From Icerya purchasi (lineage: Eukaryota > Arthropoda > Insecta > Hemiptera > Monophlebidae), in assembly GCA_039619475.1 (NCBI GenBank), contig CM077116.1, positions 170,765,363-170,829,362 on the forward strand: a stretch of 64,000 nucleotides of DNA. The letters run 5' to 3'. The notes beneath the pieces are model-generated. The model worked only from the letters and a program-made list of their open reading frames with translations, had not been told where the DNA came from and did not search any database. The position numbers and the translations under genes were made by a program. This document shows, piece after piece, positions 34,931-46,196 of the stretch (positions are counted from its first letter, which is position 1; each line of letters starts with the position of its first letter).

Positions 34931-36200
34931 TTTCCTAATCACTATGTATGTAAACTTAAAAGAAACAATTTTTTTTTCACACATTTAATAATTGCCAGAG
35001 GTATGTAATCACTGATTAACTGAATTGCACATATGTATCTCGAGAAATATTAAAAGTTTCTTCCTTAGATATGGTTTGATGGCAAGCTATGGCTCTCGGT
35101 ATTTTCTTACCTTTGCTGAAGTGCAAATATAGTTGCAGAAATGTAATTTCCGCTAATATTTGAACCGTTTATCGGTCTATTTTTAGGATTTCGTACACAT
35201 GTAGCGTACGGAATCCTAATAAGATGTTTTTCAGGAACAACAAAAATCTATTTTAATATCTTTAAGCGAGCAATAATTGTATATATATATTCTAACGATT
35301 TGGATGAAATTTGCACACTAGGGGTATTTTGGGCCAATAAATCGATCTGTCGAAGTCTAATCCAATGCAAAATTCGGTTTCGCGAGTTTTAAATGAATTT
35401 TAATGTATTCAATATTATACGAATCAGGGTTGGTGGGACGATTTTCCGACGGCGATCTAATAGATAATTTGTTCTGCCTTTAGTATTATTTTTTGATTTT
35501 CAAACGTCGTCGATTACCAGCTCCGGTAGTGTCTTTATGTACGGGCCGGTGGCGTCAATACTGGTAGGGCAAAACAATAAAACATATGATCGGCAAAACA
35601 GGCGAGCGGCTAATTCCAGATACCTAGAAACGGCGCAGAACGAATAGGCAAAAAAAAGAGCATCGGTCTTGGTTCTCAGCCGATCAGCGGGCGATCACAT
35701 AATGGCGGTTCGGAAATCATGCGCTACGCATGCAGTAAAAAACAAAAATAAAACATAAACGAATCGAAAATATCGTAACGTTCATTTTTTTTTTTTTTTT
35801 GCATTAATTTTATATTTAAATAAGAAAAAAAAGCTGCTTTTTAATAGCTACTAAACAAAAAAAGAAAAAGAAAATCGGTTAATAAACAAAGGAGGACTTT
35901 GCCTGTTTATATGCAGATATTAAATGTTTTGCATATTTATATGTTAGTTTGTGAAAGAGAATTACTGAGAATATGTTGTGCACATTTTAAAAACCCCCTT
36001 ATGTGTAGTGTACCCTTATTATTATATTTCACATTGATTTAGTCGGAAATTTTTTCCGATTGTTTGGAAAACAGCTGATCACAGGTAAAATTACAAGACG
36101 CTTTTTATTTATTTTTATAACGAATAAACCGAAACCGATAGATAAAGCTGGCGATGACCCTATATACCTAAAGTATATATAAATGTTCTAATAAAAAACA

Positions 36201-36395
36201 TATAGAAATATATTCATAAAAATCAACGTGTGCAGTCATTGAAAACATTTTCCAACCATTTGGAAAGCGAATTCGAAGGACCTCTACATTTTTGTTGCGT
36301 CCAGTATTGAAAAGCAAAGTTGTATGGAAAAAGGGTTTAAATTCATAAATGTGTTCATAAATTAGTTAAAAAATATTTTAAGTTTTGTGAATATG
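36201..36395 (+). repeat. Direct repeat, copy 1
   Basis: Shares AAAAATCAACGTGTGCAGTC, GAATTCGAAGGACCTCTACA and GTATTGAAAAGCAAAGTTGT with 37258-37440 in the same orientation, followed by AAAATATTTTA and GTTTTGTGAATATG. Copy 1 has an extra 25-30 bp near 36345. Nature unknown. Around it (34931-36200) I see only AT-rich DNA and a less AT-rich patch at 35500-35720 without motif. Confidence 0.7.
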
Positions 36396-37257
36396 ATTTA
36401 GATGAAATTTTGTATTTAGATAAGGTTTTGCTTTTAAGAGTTGTATTTCGTGTAAAAACGCAATTTTCAAGTAACGTTTTTTTTTCTTAATTTTTATTTA
36501 TTTTTCATTTTTTTCCCTCCATATACGCTTTCATCTAATATTTGTGAATTGTAGCGGACCACATTTCCCGTCGTTAAATGGTCGCAACACTAAACTAAAT
36601 ATATAATAAAAAGATGTAGGAGGACAATTTAGGTGAATGATTGTTTAGCGAGTACGGCGCAAACCGGTCTGCATTTCTCTTATACACAGTACACCCTAAA
36701 TCGAGAAAAAGAAAAGAAAATAATAAACGATCCGACTTCACAAGTATTGTAAGAACTATAAGAAAAATGAAATATTCACACGTCTCGGCAATCAGGTCAT
36801 GAAAGAAGTTTGAGCAGCACAAAGAGATTGTCCTAACAATGAGTCATTTATAACAACTAAAAGGTCCTTAATCGGAAAAATTAGCGACCGGTAAGAAATC
36901 GAAAGATCGACTGTGAACATTACAATAAGTGCATCGACCATTTTGTGTTTGTTTTTCGTGTTCCGAGTTATTCATACCTATTCGTATTTTCATTTCGGTA
37001 AATGTACTTCTTCCGCCCGTCCATTACTCGCACATTATTCATGTGTATTCGTTTTCAAAGTGTGTTTGGTATTTTCGCAACTTTTGGTAATATTGTATGA
37101 ATATATCCACATTTGTGCAGTGAGTGTCAATTTTATATTTCAGCCGTAAAAATATTGCGAAGTATTATTTATCTTAGCAAGAAAAAAAATTTAAAAATGT
37201 CGTAAAAAAGACATATATAAAAAGACGTCTATCACTTCGACTGCTAAATGCCTGTAA

Positions 37258-37440
37258 AAAGCACAGAAATATACTCATAAAAATCAACGTGTGCAGTCAT
37301 TAAAATCATTTTCCAACCATCCGGAAAGTGAATTCGAAGGACCTCTACATTTTTGTTGTGTTCAGTATTGAAAAGCAAAGTTGTATGGAAAGAGGCTTTA
37401 AAAATTAGTTTTAAAATATTTTATGTTTTGTGAATATGTA
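37258..37440 (+). repeat. Direct repeat, copy 2
   Basis: Second copy of the repeat at 36201-36395, about 1.06 kb downstream, roughly 90% similar by eye. The intervening 36400-37250 and the following 37441-38300 hold no recognised gene; A-runs lie at about 37511-37526 and 38003-38022. Confidence 0.7.
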
Positions 37441-38301
37441 TAAAATTAAAATAAAGTTAAGAAGTATGTGATTCGTATCTAAGTATATTTTCCGAAAAAA
37501 CACGATTTTATAAAAAAAAAAAAAAACAGCGAAGCTCGGTCGCCCAGGTACTATCAAATTAAAACATACAATAGTTCAGGAACCGTTTGACTTGCAAACC
37601 TCAAAATTGGAACATAAATCACAATTAAAATTCTCTTTATCATAATCTACAACTTTTTAAGATAATCGATAACCCTGGGCGGCAAAAAACGAAAAAAATC
37701 ATCAAGAATATATATAGTGTGGATTTTTTTTTATTATACTACACCAGTCAGAAGTGACCACTATTAGCATTGTTGGCACAAATCAAGAATAACTATAAAC
37801 AAAACGAACTATGTATTAAATTTTGTCTCCTCTCCCATTGAATCAAAGACAAGTTACAGAATTCACGTAGTTATTATTCGAGGAATAATACGAGAGAGGG
37901 TTAAACAAATACGGCCTCCTCTTCAAAAATAACAATAGTAATCTTAAACTATAGGTTGTAAATAAATAATAACATAATAAAATCAGATAAAAATTTAACA
38001 TAAAAAAAAAAAAAAAAAAAAAAGTTGCTTAAATAATAGCGACTGAATAAAATCACGTAAAACAATTATACCATCAGAATACCATTCGCTCGCGGTCTGA
38101 AAGGTACAGTAAAGTTACATGTTGCTACTCGGTAAATTGTGGGCATGCTTAAGAGCGTTCCGGAAGCGTCAGTGTTTGGCGCTAATTTCGAATACTTACA
38201 GGTGAAATAAGTTTTCGGGGGCTCAGTATAACATTTTTAAAATTCTAAATTATCGATTAAAGCAAAAAAAAAAAAAATCTTTTTTTTTTGAAAAATATGT
38301 A

Positions 38302-40254
38302 AGGGAGAAGTGGGATGAATCGGACACTTGTTTTTTCTCAGCTGTATGAGGCATTGGAAGGTTAAAATTCAGTACGAAGGCAAGCTATTGATGATATCTA
38401 TCAAGCATTTCATCGACTGCGATATCCGTTTTCGTATAACCGAGATAATGTCAAAAAAACTTATTTTGATTTCAGTTTTTTGAAAAAATTTCGCACATTG
38501 TGTGAAAATTTTGAAGACATATCAGATAAGTTCTTTTTACTGAAGTATTATGAACAACCTGTCACAATTTGGAGCCGTTTTTTCAAAGGGTTTCTGAAAT
38601 AGACCAAATTTTTGAAAAAATGAGCCGTGGGGATGAATCGGATAGACTGATTAACCCTACAGTTCGTGATGTGCATTTAAAGATACACACAAAATCTCGA
38701 TAATGTCATGATTGGAGCACCAACAGGAAGCCTTGTTTTGTCTGCTCCATCCGGTTGGATGACTAAAGAATCGTTTTTGGACGTTTTGAAACACTTTCAA
38801 AGGTATTCCAATTGGGGCCAAATAATCGAACGATGTTACTTATGGATAACCATTGTCCCCATACGTCATACGAGGCTATTCGTTTTGCACGAGAACACAA
38901 TATTGTTCTTTTTACTTTTCAGCCACATCTAACTCATAAGATCCAACCGTTAGATATAGGATTGTACGGACCATTCAAGAAAGCAATGTCTTATGCCGAA
39001 AAAGATTACTTGGCAACCGCCAACAAAGCAGCTGTAATTACTCTTGATGTTATTCCAAAAATCTCAAAATCACCGTTCGAAGTTGTTTTTGTTCCAGTAA
39101 AAATCGAAAATTCATTCAAATGTACTGGTTTATGGCCCGTAAAGCGATTATGTCTTTTGAAACAAATAAAAAACTGGACAACGAGAACAAAAATGCGACT
39201 GATATGGTGGAAGAAGTCACAGTACCAGAGTCTCCGGCGATTCCATCTCCAGAGAATGAGGCCAAAACAGGAGCTTTAAATTCAAGCTCGGGCGGATCTT
39301 CAAATACATCTTCTCACCAGTCCTTCTTGAAAACGAAACGACATCTCCGAGATGTCACAACAGGAACAAGAAAAATTCGCCGGAAACCAGGAAAAAGTGT
39401 AGAGTTAACTTCAACTCGAGAGATGGAGGAAGCTGCGAAACGCGCTCAAAAGGTTGCAGAACGTGCACAAACCGAAATTGATTCGAAACCAAAAAATAAA
39501 CCAAAAGCAAAGAAAACCCTCAATTTTCAATCCCAACCTAAAAAGAATTCAGATATATCAAAAACCAAGCTCTCACTAAAGATTTTAGCGACGTTCAAAT
39601 TCGTGACTGGGTTGTGGTGAACTTTCAAATGAAACAACAGAAGAAATTTCGCCATTACATTGCCCAAATTCTTTGGGTTAAAAAAAGCAAATTTATTGGG
39701 AACTTTTTTCGTTCAGCGTTCACTAAAAAACACACTGGATACATCTTTCAGTATCCCAATATTCGTGACAAGTATGCATTTTCTTACGATCAAATTGTAA
39801 AAAAATCAGTGTCCCCCAAAAAATACGTGAGAGTTATGTTTATGTTTAAAATTCATGCGACTCATTTATAATTTTTCATCGTTTTTTTGTTCAAAATGCA
39901 AATAAAACATGATTTTTCAATTTTTATTTTTTTTTGTAGAACATGTTGACTTTTCATCTTATAGGATTTGTATAAGCATTTATTGCAGATTGTTGAAGAA
40001 AAATACATTTTAAATGAAAAAAAAACATATGTCCGAAGTATTCCTTATGCCTGACCGAAGTATCCCCCAAAAATGGATAAAGTTTAAAATTAAGTTCATC
40101 AAGTTGTGCTTGTCCGAAAGATAAAAGTTTTGCAGCCAAAATGTAGCGCATTGTTTACACTACCCAATGGTGCAAAAAGAAAGTTGATACGATTTAGTAT
40201 TGCAGAGAAAATCGCTCAAAACTAAAAAGTGTCCGATTCATCCCACTTCTCTCC
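38302..40254 (+). mobile_element. Deleted pogo/Tigger-like element (1953 bp)
   Basis: The inverted termini share GAAGTGGGATGAATCGGACA (left, within 38302-38330) with its complement TGTCCGATTCATCCCACTTC at the right end (40254). TA flanks both sides (38300-38301, 40255-40256). The + frames encode a degraded DDE_1 domain: SGWMTKESFLDVLKHFQ near 38750-38802, LLMDNHCPHTSYEAI from 38838 (second Asp), then HKIQPLDIGLYGPFKKAM (third Asp). A basic Ser/Lys-rich linker follows. A C-terminal block near 39605-39870 contains DWVVVNF...HYIAQILWVKK, resembling the SH3-like module seen in some pogo-family transposases (inference). The HTH, CENP-B part and NVDETG block are missing, so it is internally deleted and frame-shifted. 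Confidence 0.87.
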
Positions 40255-40256
40255 TA

Positions 40257-41544
40257 TTTGTTATTTTTTACATGAAAATCTTTTGTCAAGCAAAAACGCT
40301 TGTTGGCGAATTATCCTATGAACACTTAACCATCTTAACTTAACTTATACATATACATAATCGTGTAATATTTACTAAACTACTACATCTTTATCTATCT
40401 TTTTATTTATCAATACTTAATATTCTATTTCTGTTACCCCTTAATATGTAGTTAGCCATATTTAAAATGTTATGACCTAATAATTCTTTGACATTCGAAA
40501 ATGAACTGAATTCGGTTTAATACACATTCGTTATTTTATCCTTTTTTATTCGTATTTAGCAAGTTTATTTGGTGATATGTTTTTTGAAGTTTCTTTTGTT
40601 ATAGACGGTTTTGATTATGTGTTGCGATCGCATTTGTTTGTCTGTATATACTCGTATATATTGTTTTTTAACTTTGTTGTTTGAAAAAATCAAACTCATC
40701 ATATTACATATCGGCTATGATCTTTTTTTTTATTTAATGAAATTTTTGAAGGTTGTGAAATCATTTACTAAGCATAAATTGGTTTTAAAAAATTTTGAAA
40801 AAGGGCAATAAAGCCACAACGATATTTAAACTCATAAAAATATACATTCATGGAAATTCTGGATGAAAAATATATACGATATTATAAATTTGAAATTGAA
40901 AATATCTTTATTCTCCATTTAACATTATGTAAATGTAAAAATTATTGTTGTCTTTGATTTAGCATATGGAATAATCCTGAGTACATGAAACATCATGCTT
41001 GATTGACCTTTTGTCCTAACATTACTATTAACTTTTCTAATTGTTCAAATAAGGTAATGAATCCATTTTTTATAAATCTCAAATTTATTTTCAACCATTC
41101 TTATTTAGGGTGATTAATTGCCCTTCATACTAGTAAGTTACCTGTTTTTAGCCATTTTTAAGCGAAACGTAACAATTTACTCAAAATTACCTATTTTTAG
41201 CAATTTTTAATCAAAAAAATGTTATATTATTTACTGAAATTACCTACTATTGTCCATTTTAGGTTCACGACAGGCCCGTGCCCGGAATTTTGGAAAGGGG
41301 GAGGGGTTGAAAATTTTCTTCGCATATTTATTTCATAAATAAAAATACATTTTTCACTAATATTCATGCTATTAATAATTTCCATCATCTTGATTTATAT
41401 GTATTAATAATTTAAATAAATGAATTACCCCGTATAAACATTAATAAAAATTACATATGTTATTGATTACACTCGTAACAAAAAATTTTGCATAAAATAT
41501 TAATAAAGTACCTAAGCTATTTCAGTTCTCATGGGGGGTGTTTA
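40257..41544. other. No recognised gene
   Basis: AT-rich DNA. A short reiterated motif (ATTACCTATTTTTAGCAATTTTTA-like, three imperfect copies) lies at about 41136-41265. A GC-richer stretch near 41270-41310 (AGGCCCGTGCCCGGAATTTT) is unassigned. Confidence 0.4.
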
Positions 41545-41810
41545 ACCCCCAAAACCCACCCCGTGACAATGGCCTTGGTTCACGATCATGATATGTCTTT
41601 GTCAATCCACTCCTGGATGAAGGCTTTCCCAAACACCTTCCATCCACTTCTGTTCTGTGCATTCCTCATCCAGTTCTTTCCAGCTACCTTTACTTATCAT
41701 CCTGCCAACACGTCATTGGTCTTCCTTGGTTTCTTTTTTAGTCTATTGGCCACCATTGCAAGACACGCTTCGACCATCTATTATCGTTTCTTCTAGCTAC
41801 AGGATACAAA
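41545..41810 (-). mobile_element. LINE C-terminal fragment (RTE-like)
   Basis: On - the sequence carries a stretch like QGRPMTCWQDD near 41725-41695, then MHRTEVDGRCLGKPSSRSG. This is the usual C-terminal end of insect RTE/L1-like reverse transcriptases (GRPxTRW-DD, then AxDRxxWRxLGEAFxxxW). Only this tail is present. The + frame at 41488-41796 is its shadow. Confidence 0.6.
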
Positions 41811-41934
41811 TAAAAAATTATAAATTTAGTATTTGATTATTTATTTTTGAAACTAATACAAAAATTTATTTTTTTTTGCAAAAAAATTTAAAAAATAGCA
41901 ACTATGTCTTCAAATTTCGATGAATACAACATTG

Positions 41935-42735
41935 TTAGACACTGCATTGAGCTGCTGTGATATTGGTATTAGTAGTAGACTGCTGCTGCTCCTCCTGTTG
42001 CTGCTCTGTATCCATTTTGTGTCTTGTTGAATTTTTACAAATTTATTAATGTGAAAATTTATATTTATACTCTAAAGGTGAATCTGCTAGGCTAAAAACA
42101 TTTTTATTTACACACTCCTTTTATACTAAAAATAATAACAAATAACATCACTTTTCGGTATTATATAGGGACAAAAATTGGCAATATTTATTGTATTCAC
42201 AGTTATAATTATTTTTTCGGCTTTTGTATTTACAAAAACAGTTAGTGCCAGGTTTGCTGCATTTTTTACAAATTATAAAAGCTAGAATCTCATCTTTGTT
42301 TATAAATAAACATCGTCTAACACAGCAATATATCTTCTTTTTTTTTTTGTAATTATGGACAATCACAACCATTTTATAAAATATATTCTTTGCACCAACA
42401 CACTTTACAGTTGAGGTCGTATGAGCAATTATTTTTATTTTTTATAAAAGTTTTACATTAACAACAACAATATCTGAAACTAGTACATTTAGTACATGCT
42501 AGACCATCCACTTGTGTTCCTGGCATAATAAAACATCGGTTCAAACAACGATGGTTCACATTCTGTGACATAATTCACAATTATAAATGTACAAAATTAA
42601 TGAGTAAATGTGAGTGTAACTGTACAGGTTACCTGTTGGACTGTAAAAAAATCCATTTATGTACGATATTTAACCTAAAAAAATAATTATGTGAGCCAAT
42701 CTTCATATTTGTAGTTATATTTAATTTTCCCATTT
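41935..42735 (-). pseudogene. Degenerate cysteine-rich coding stretch
   Basis: On -, 42600-42430 reads HRCLNRCFIMPGTQV, LACTKC, then FRYCCC-stop-CKTF. The frame 42372-42148 (74 aa) reads IYCCVRRCLF, then CKKCSKPGTNCFCKY and NCEYNKYC. The two blocks look like repeats of one unit (C-x3-C-L/F, C-x2-C, C-x-C-K). Short Q-rich ATGGATACAGAGCAG lies at 42015-42001. Frames shift and stop, so it is broken. I cannot name the family; CXC-type zinc-binding repeats or a transposon-encoded domain are possible. A similar Cys-rich - strand stretch continues at 46430-46200, beyond the pogo insertion. Confidence 0.4.
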
Positions 42736-43040
42736 AGGGGAAAGTGGGGCAAAATCGGGACCCTAAGCTATTATCGTGTCTAGAAAAGCTCCTACTATAT
42801 AGAATTCGATAGAAATTACTTTGTGGGTTAATATATTTGTACCTAAACTGAAATAGAATCACTTACTTAGGCAAACTCTATTAGATGTGCAGAGAGAGCG
42901 TTTTCCAAAAAAAATACATTTGCCCGGTTTTGCCCCACCTAGTGGGGCACAACCGAGTATGCTTTTTAGTGATACCCGCTTTTACCCCATTTATTCCAAA
43001 CATAAATAAAACAACAAAAAATATATAAAAACCGAATCAA

Positions 43041-44705
43041 TTATTGAAAAAAATCACACACAAAAGTATCATCTTTATCATTAGCATTACTGCAAGCCTC
43101 GTGTGCCCAACATAAGCAGTTGACACACCTTATCCAGCCTTCGTTTTTGGAGCGAGAATATAGCTCGTTACAAAAAATGCAAGCTTCATCGTGCTCGTGA
43201 TCTTCTTCTGACGAAGAATCAGTGACCGAATCTGCGACCCGCTGATTTTTAGACTTTTTCTGCCTTTTCTGCTTTGATTTAGTTTGGGAAACTTCATTTC
43301 CCTTACGTTTTCTTGGAGCTCTCTTATTTGGAGACAAGGAAAGTTTCTTTTTGCCTTGATTGTTTGAAGTCTGGGCCATCTCTAATTTTAGTTTGTAAGG
43401 CGAGGAAGTCAATATCGCAGTCTTTCCTCTTCTGTTCATACTTTTTGTTTCTTTTTCTCTAAACAGTTCTTTTGGAACGGGCTTTATTTCTTTCGGAGAA
43501 ACGGCAAATGAAGTAGAAGGTACAGCTCCATCAATTACAAATATGGATGGTTGGGCTCTATTTTCGGTAGATGGGGGTAATCGGAGTTCCTCGGCTGTGG
43601 TTGCAGATCGTTGGACAGTTTTTCTCGACGAGCTTATTTGGATTCCTTCATCTGTGGGTGCAAATTGTTGTATTACATCCTCTTTCGTAGAGCTTAGCTG
43701 GAGTCCATCATCTGTAGGTGTAGATTGTTGGACTACATCGTCTCTTGAGGAGTTTGGTAGGATTCCATCGCCTGTGGCTGTAGACTGTTGAGCTGCAACT
43801 TCTACTGACAATCCTGGGTGGATCCCAATATGTGACATGGGGGATGGTCCTTGAAATTCTAAGTCTAACAGAAATGATGGTGATGGGGTGGCATCCCTTT
43901 GTACATCTACATCCTGAAGTCGTCTCTCAGTGGTTTCTGAAGGAGCATATTTGTGATCTGGGAATATATATCGATTGAAAGGGCAAATTCCTGTTTTCTC
44001 GAAACCTCGAATAGCCGTTTGCATTACCGCTGCTCGTTGAAATGCCGTTCCAAATAATTTCGCAATTTGGAATATCGTGACAGATCGTCCGGGATGGTTG
44101 ATTAGCCACTTACGAACTTCTTGTTCATAATATGTCGACAGAGGTGCCATCAACGACACATCCAGCGGCTGCATCTCATGTCTACAATGCGCGGGGAAAC
44201 AGAGTAAAATCACATTGGCCTCTCTTGCCAGCTTAACAAGTTTGAGGCTTTTGGTATGTGAAGCATGGCCGTCAAGTAATAAAAGTACTGGTTTATCAGG
44301 CTTTGGGTTAGTAAACTCAATAAACTTTTTGAACCATGTAAGAAATGACTCTTTTTGAATCCAGCCACTGTCATGGTAAATGGAAAATGAGCCGGGAGGG
44401 GCGTCGTCCATCAAAAGAGGGTTTTCTCGTTTTCTGGGAAAGATAAACATCGGTGGCATGAAATTTCCCGCAGCGCTCATGCATGTTTCAACCGTCACAA
44501 GAGTTCCTCTTTCAGCTGACGATAATGCTCCTACTTGTTTTTTTCCTCTTAACGCCAAAACTTTTGATGGTTTTGTGGGCACTGTTGTAATGCCGGTTTC
44601 ATCAACGTTATAAATATCTGTAGCAGGTATTTGATATGCAGTCAAAATAGATTCCGTCAAAAAATTGTTAGACAACATGGTGGTTGAATCCTTTTGCTCG
44701 TGCAA
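43041..44705 (-). CDS. Pogo-family transposase, DDE domain, repeat tract and PHD-like finger
   Basis: 554 codons on -; the annotated ATG at 44705 is a frame artefact, the domain being the continuation of 45156-44668. Catalytic residues are visible: D35 in YNVDETG, D145 in LLLDGHASH and D182 in MQPLDVSL (36 residues between the last two). Residues 306-400 are about four and a half imperfect 20-residue repeats (QQSTPTDDGLQLSSTKEDVI type). A Lys/Arg-rich segment (about 415-500) is a probable nuclear signal. The end (about 507-554) is a PHD-like finger: C-x2-C, C-x2-C, H-x2-C, then VCDFFQ-stop where CxxC would be expected, so the last zinc ligand is lost. PHD ends occur in some insect pogo/Jerky-like proteins. 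Some such genes are domesticated, but the TIRs and TSD argue for a plain transposon here. Confidence 0.88.
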   Translation of the reverse strand: MHEQKDSTTMLSNNFLTESILTAYQIPATDIYNVDETGITTVPTKPSKVLALRGKKQVGALSSAERGTLVTVETCMSAAGNFMPPMFIFPRKRENPLLMDDAPPGSFSIYHDSGWIQKESFLTWFKKFIEFTNPKPDKPVLLLLDGHASHTKSLKLVKLAREANVILLCFPAHCRHEMQPLDVSLMAPLSTYYEQEVRKWLINHPGRSVTIFQIAKLFGTAFQRAAVMQTAIRGFEKTGICPFNRYIFPDHKYAPSETTERRLQDVDVQRDATPSPSFLLDLEFQGPSPMSHIGIHPGLSVEVAAQQSTATGDGILPNSSRDDVVQQSTPTDDGLQLSSTKEDVIQQFAPTDEGIQISSSRKTVQRSATTAEELRLPPSTENRAQPSIFVIDGAVPSTSFAVSPKEIKPVPKELFREKETKSMNRRGKTAILTSSPYKLKLEMAQTSNNQGKKKLSLSPNKRAPRKRKGNEVSQTKSKQKRQKKSKNQRVADSVTDSSSEEDHEHDEACIFCNELYSRSKNEGWIRCVNCLCWAHEACSNANDKDDTFVCDFFQ

Positions 44706-45156
44706 GTGAAGTTTTTTCCGGATTTCTCAACGAAATGTTCTTGTGCCTCTGAATAAATCCATACATCCAATCTTTACCAGCCATTTTTTTGTCTTGATTA
44801 AAATTGTTGGGGATGTTGTTCCGTTGAGCTAACTCGTAAGCAAATTCATGAAAATCTTTCATGGTAAAACCAAAAAGTCTCTCTTCTAGATGTAATATAT
44901 GATTCAAAAGTTCTTTTTCCTGCGCCTCAGAAAAAACGGTCTGGTAACGACCTAATCTTTTGGTTGCAGCTGCTGAAGGTGAAAGATTTTGCAATCGAGC
45001 CTTTTTGACTCTATCCTCAAGAGTACTTTGAGGTACATTATACGCCGAAGCTGCTCTCTTGTATCCCATATTATTGGACAGCACTTCATTAATGGCTCCC
45101 GTCATGCTCTCCTCTGACCAAGATTGCCTGTTGGTCTTCCTTTTGTAATTCCTCAT
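44668..45156 (-). CDS. Pogo-family transposase, N-terminal DNA-binding part
   Basis: 162 codons on -. After a basic start (MRNYKRKTNRQSWSEE), residues about 15-60 form a psq/CENP-B-N type HTH (AINEVLSNNMGYKRAASAYN followed by VPQSTLEDRV). Residues about 75-150 are a second, CENP-B-like HTH (FSEAQEKELLNHILHLEE, then DWMYGFIQRHKNISLRNPE). It ends ARAKGFNHHVV-stop; family members continue from ARAKGFN directly into the DDE domain. That DDE domain is in another frame (next entry), so a one-base indel lies within about 44668-44705. The start is the first ATG of the frame. Role: binding transposon ends. Probably not functional in this copy without the frameshift being bypassed. Confidence 0.85.
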   Translation of the reverse strand: MRNYKRKTNRQSWSEESMTGAINEVLSNNMGYKRAASAYNVPQSTLEDRVKKARLQNLSPSAAATKRLGRYQTVFSEAQEKELLNHILHLEERLFGFTMKDFHEFAYELAQRNNIPNNFNQDKKMAGKDWMYGFIQRHKNISLRNPEKTSLARAKGFNHHVV

Positions 45157-46196
45157 TTTGTCAACTGCAAAAACAAAACTTAAATCAATTTAACAATAGA
45201 AATCTTCGATTGCAGGTATAAAGCATCTGCTATGTGATAACCTTATGTATGGAAAAGACAGCGTTGAGAAGCAGAGTGATCGCCGCAATTTTTATACATA
45301 ATAATTTTACGACGGTTGACAACGAAGACGGCCATTTTTCCTAATAAAAAATGTTATAAAAAATACATCACGCCACTGATTTTTTCAAAATGTTTTTAAA
45401 TTTACGTAGGTCGACGGGTACCTTGCTTCCGAATTCTCGGGTTCTTATAAAAAACGTTCTCACTCAGTCCGCACCAACGACAAACACAACGCCAAATCGA
45501 ACTATCCACTCTTAACAGTAACGCACACCACGATCTAGATCGCCAGTCTGGCGCCGTGCATAGCCGAATTTCTCACGAATTTGTCGATTTAGCGTTCTTG
45601 CGAGGAAGCCTGAGAAATTGTCAAAAAAACGGAAAAGTGGAATTTAGAAAATCATCATTATCATGTTTTAATTCAGACAGTGTGAGAAATATAACGTCAT
45701 GGCGGCCGAACCCGTCTCAATATATAGAATTTTTATTTTGATTAATATTATAACTTTAAAAAATAATAAGGGGTAAAACCGGGTACTACCCGGTACTGCC
45801 CCACATCTTGGTACCCGATTTTACCCCGAGCAGACCATAATCAAACAAAATGGTGTTACTCGACGATGACTCAACATAAACAATTGAATAAACCTTAGAA
45901 ATGTTCTTTATACTATGCATAATCAATGAAATACTCACCACTAAATGTTGTGTAAAGTTAAATGTGATTCACTGTACTTAAAATCAATAAAAAAATCGAT
46001 AATATTTCACTAATTTTTAATAAATATCATTCCAAGACACAAAAACACACGACGCGCGCAGTAAACCTGTTACAGACTATCATTGCGTTAGGAGCTACAT
46101 AATTCACTATAAAATCCGTTAATGTCGCCTCTAGTTATGGAAATTTTGAGGTACCCGGTTTGACCCGCCTACCCGGTTTTATACAACTTTCCCCTA

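Larger units (their letters stand above)
42737..46194 (-). mobile_element. Near-complete pogo/Tigger-family DNA transposon (3458 bp)
   Basis: Termini GGGGAAAGT (42737) and ACTTTCCCC (ends 46194) are inverted and flanked by TA on both sides (42735-42736, 46195-46196), the Tc1/mariner-superfamily target duplication. Subterminal regions are rich in CCCGGTTTTACCCC-like and GTGGGGCA blocks, plausible transposase-binding repeats. The transposase is on -, split between 45156-44668 and 44705-43041 by a single frameshift. About 1 kb of 5' non-coding (45157-46194) and 0.3 kb of 3' non-coding (42737-43040) flank it. The long intact frames suggest a young copy. Confidence 0.92.

Noticed and set aside
43543..43791. 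Open frame on + (82 codons)
   Set aside because: Antisense shadow of the repeat tract in the pogo transposase on -.
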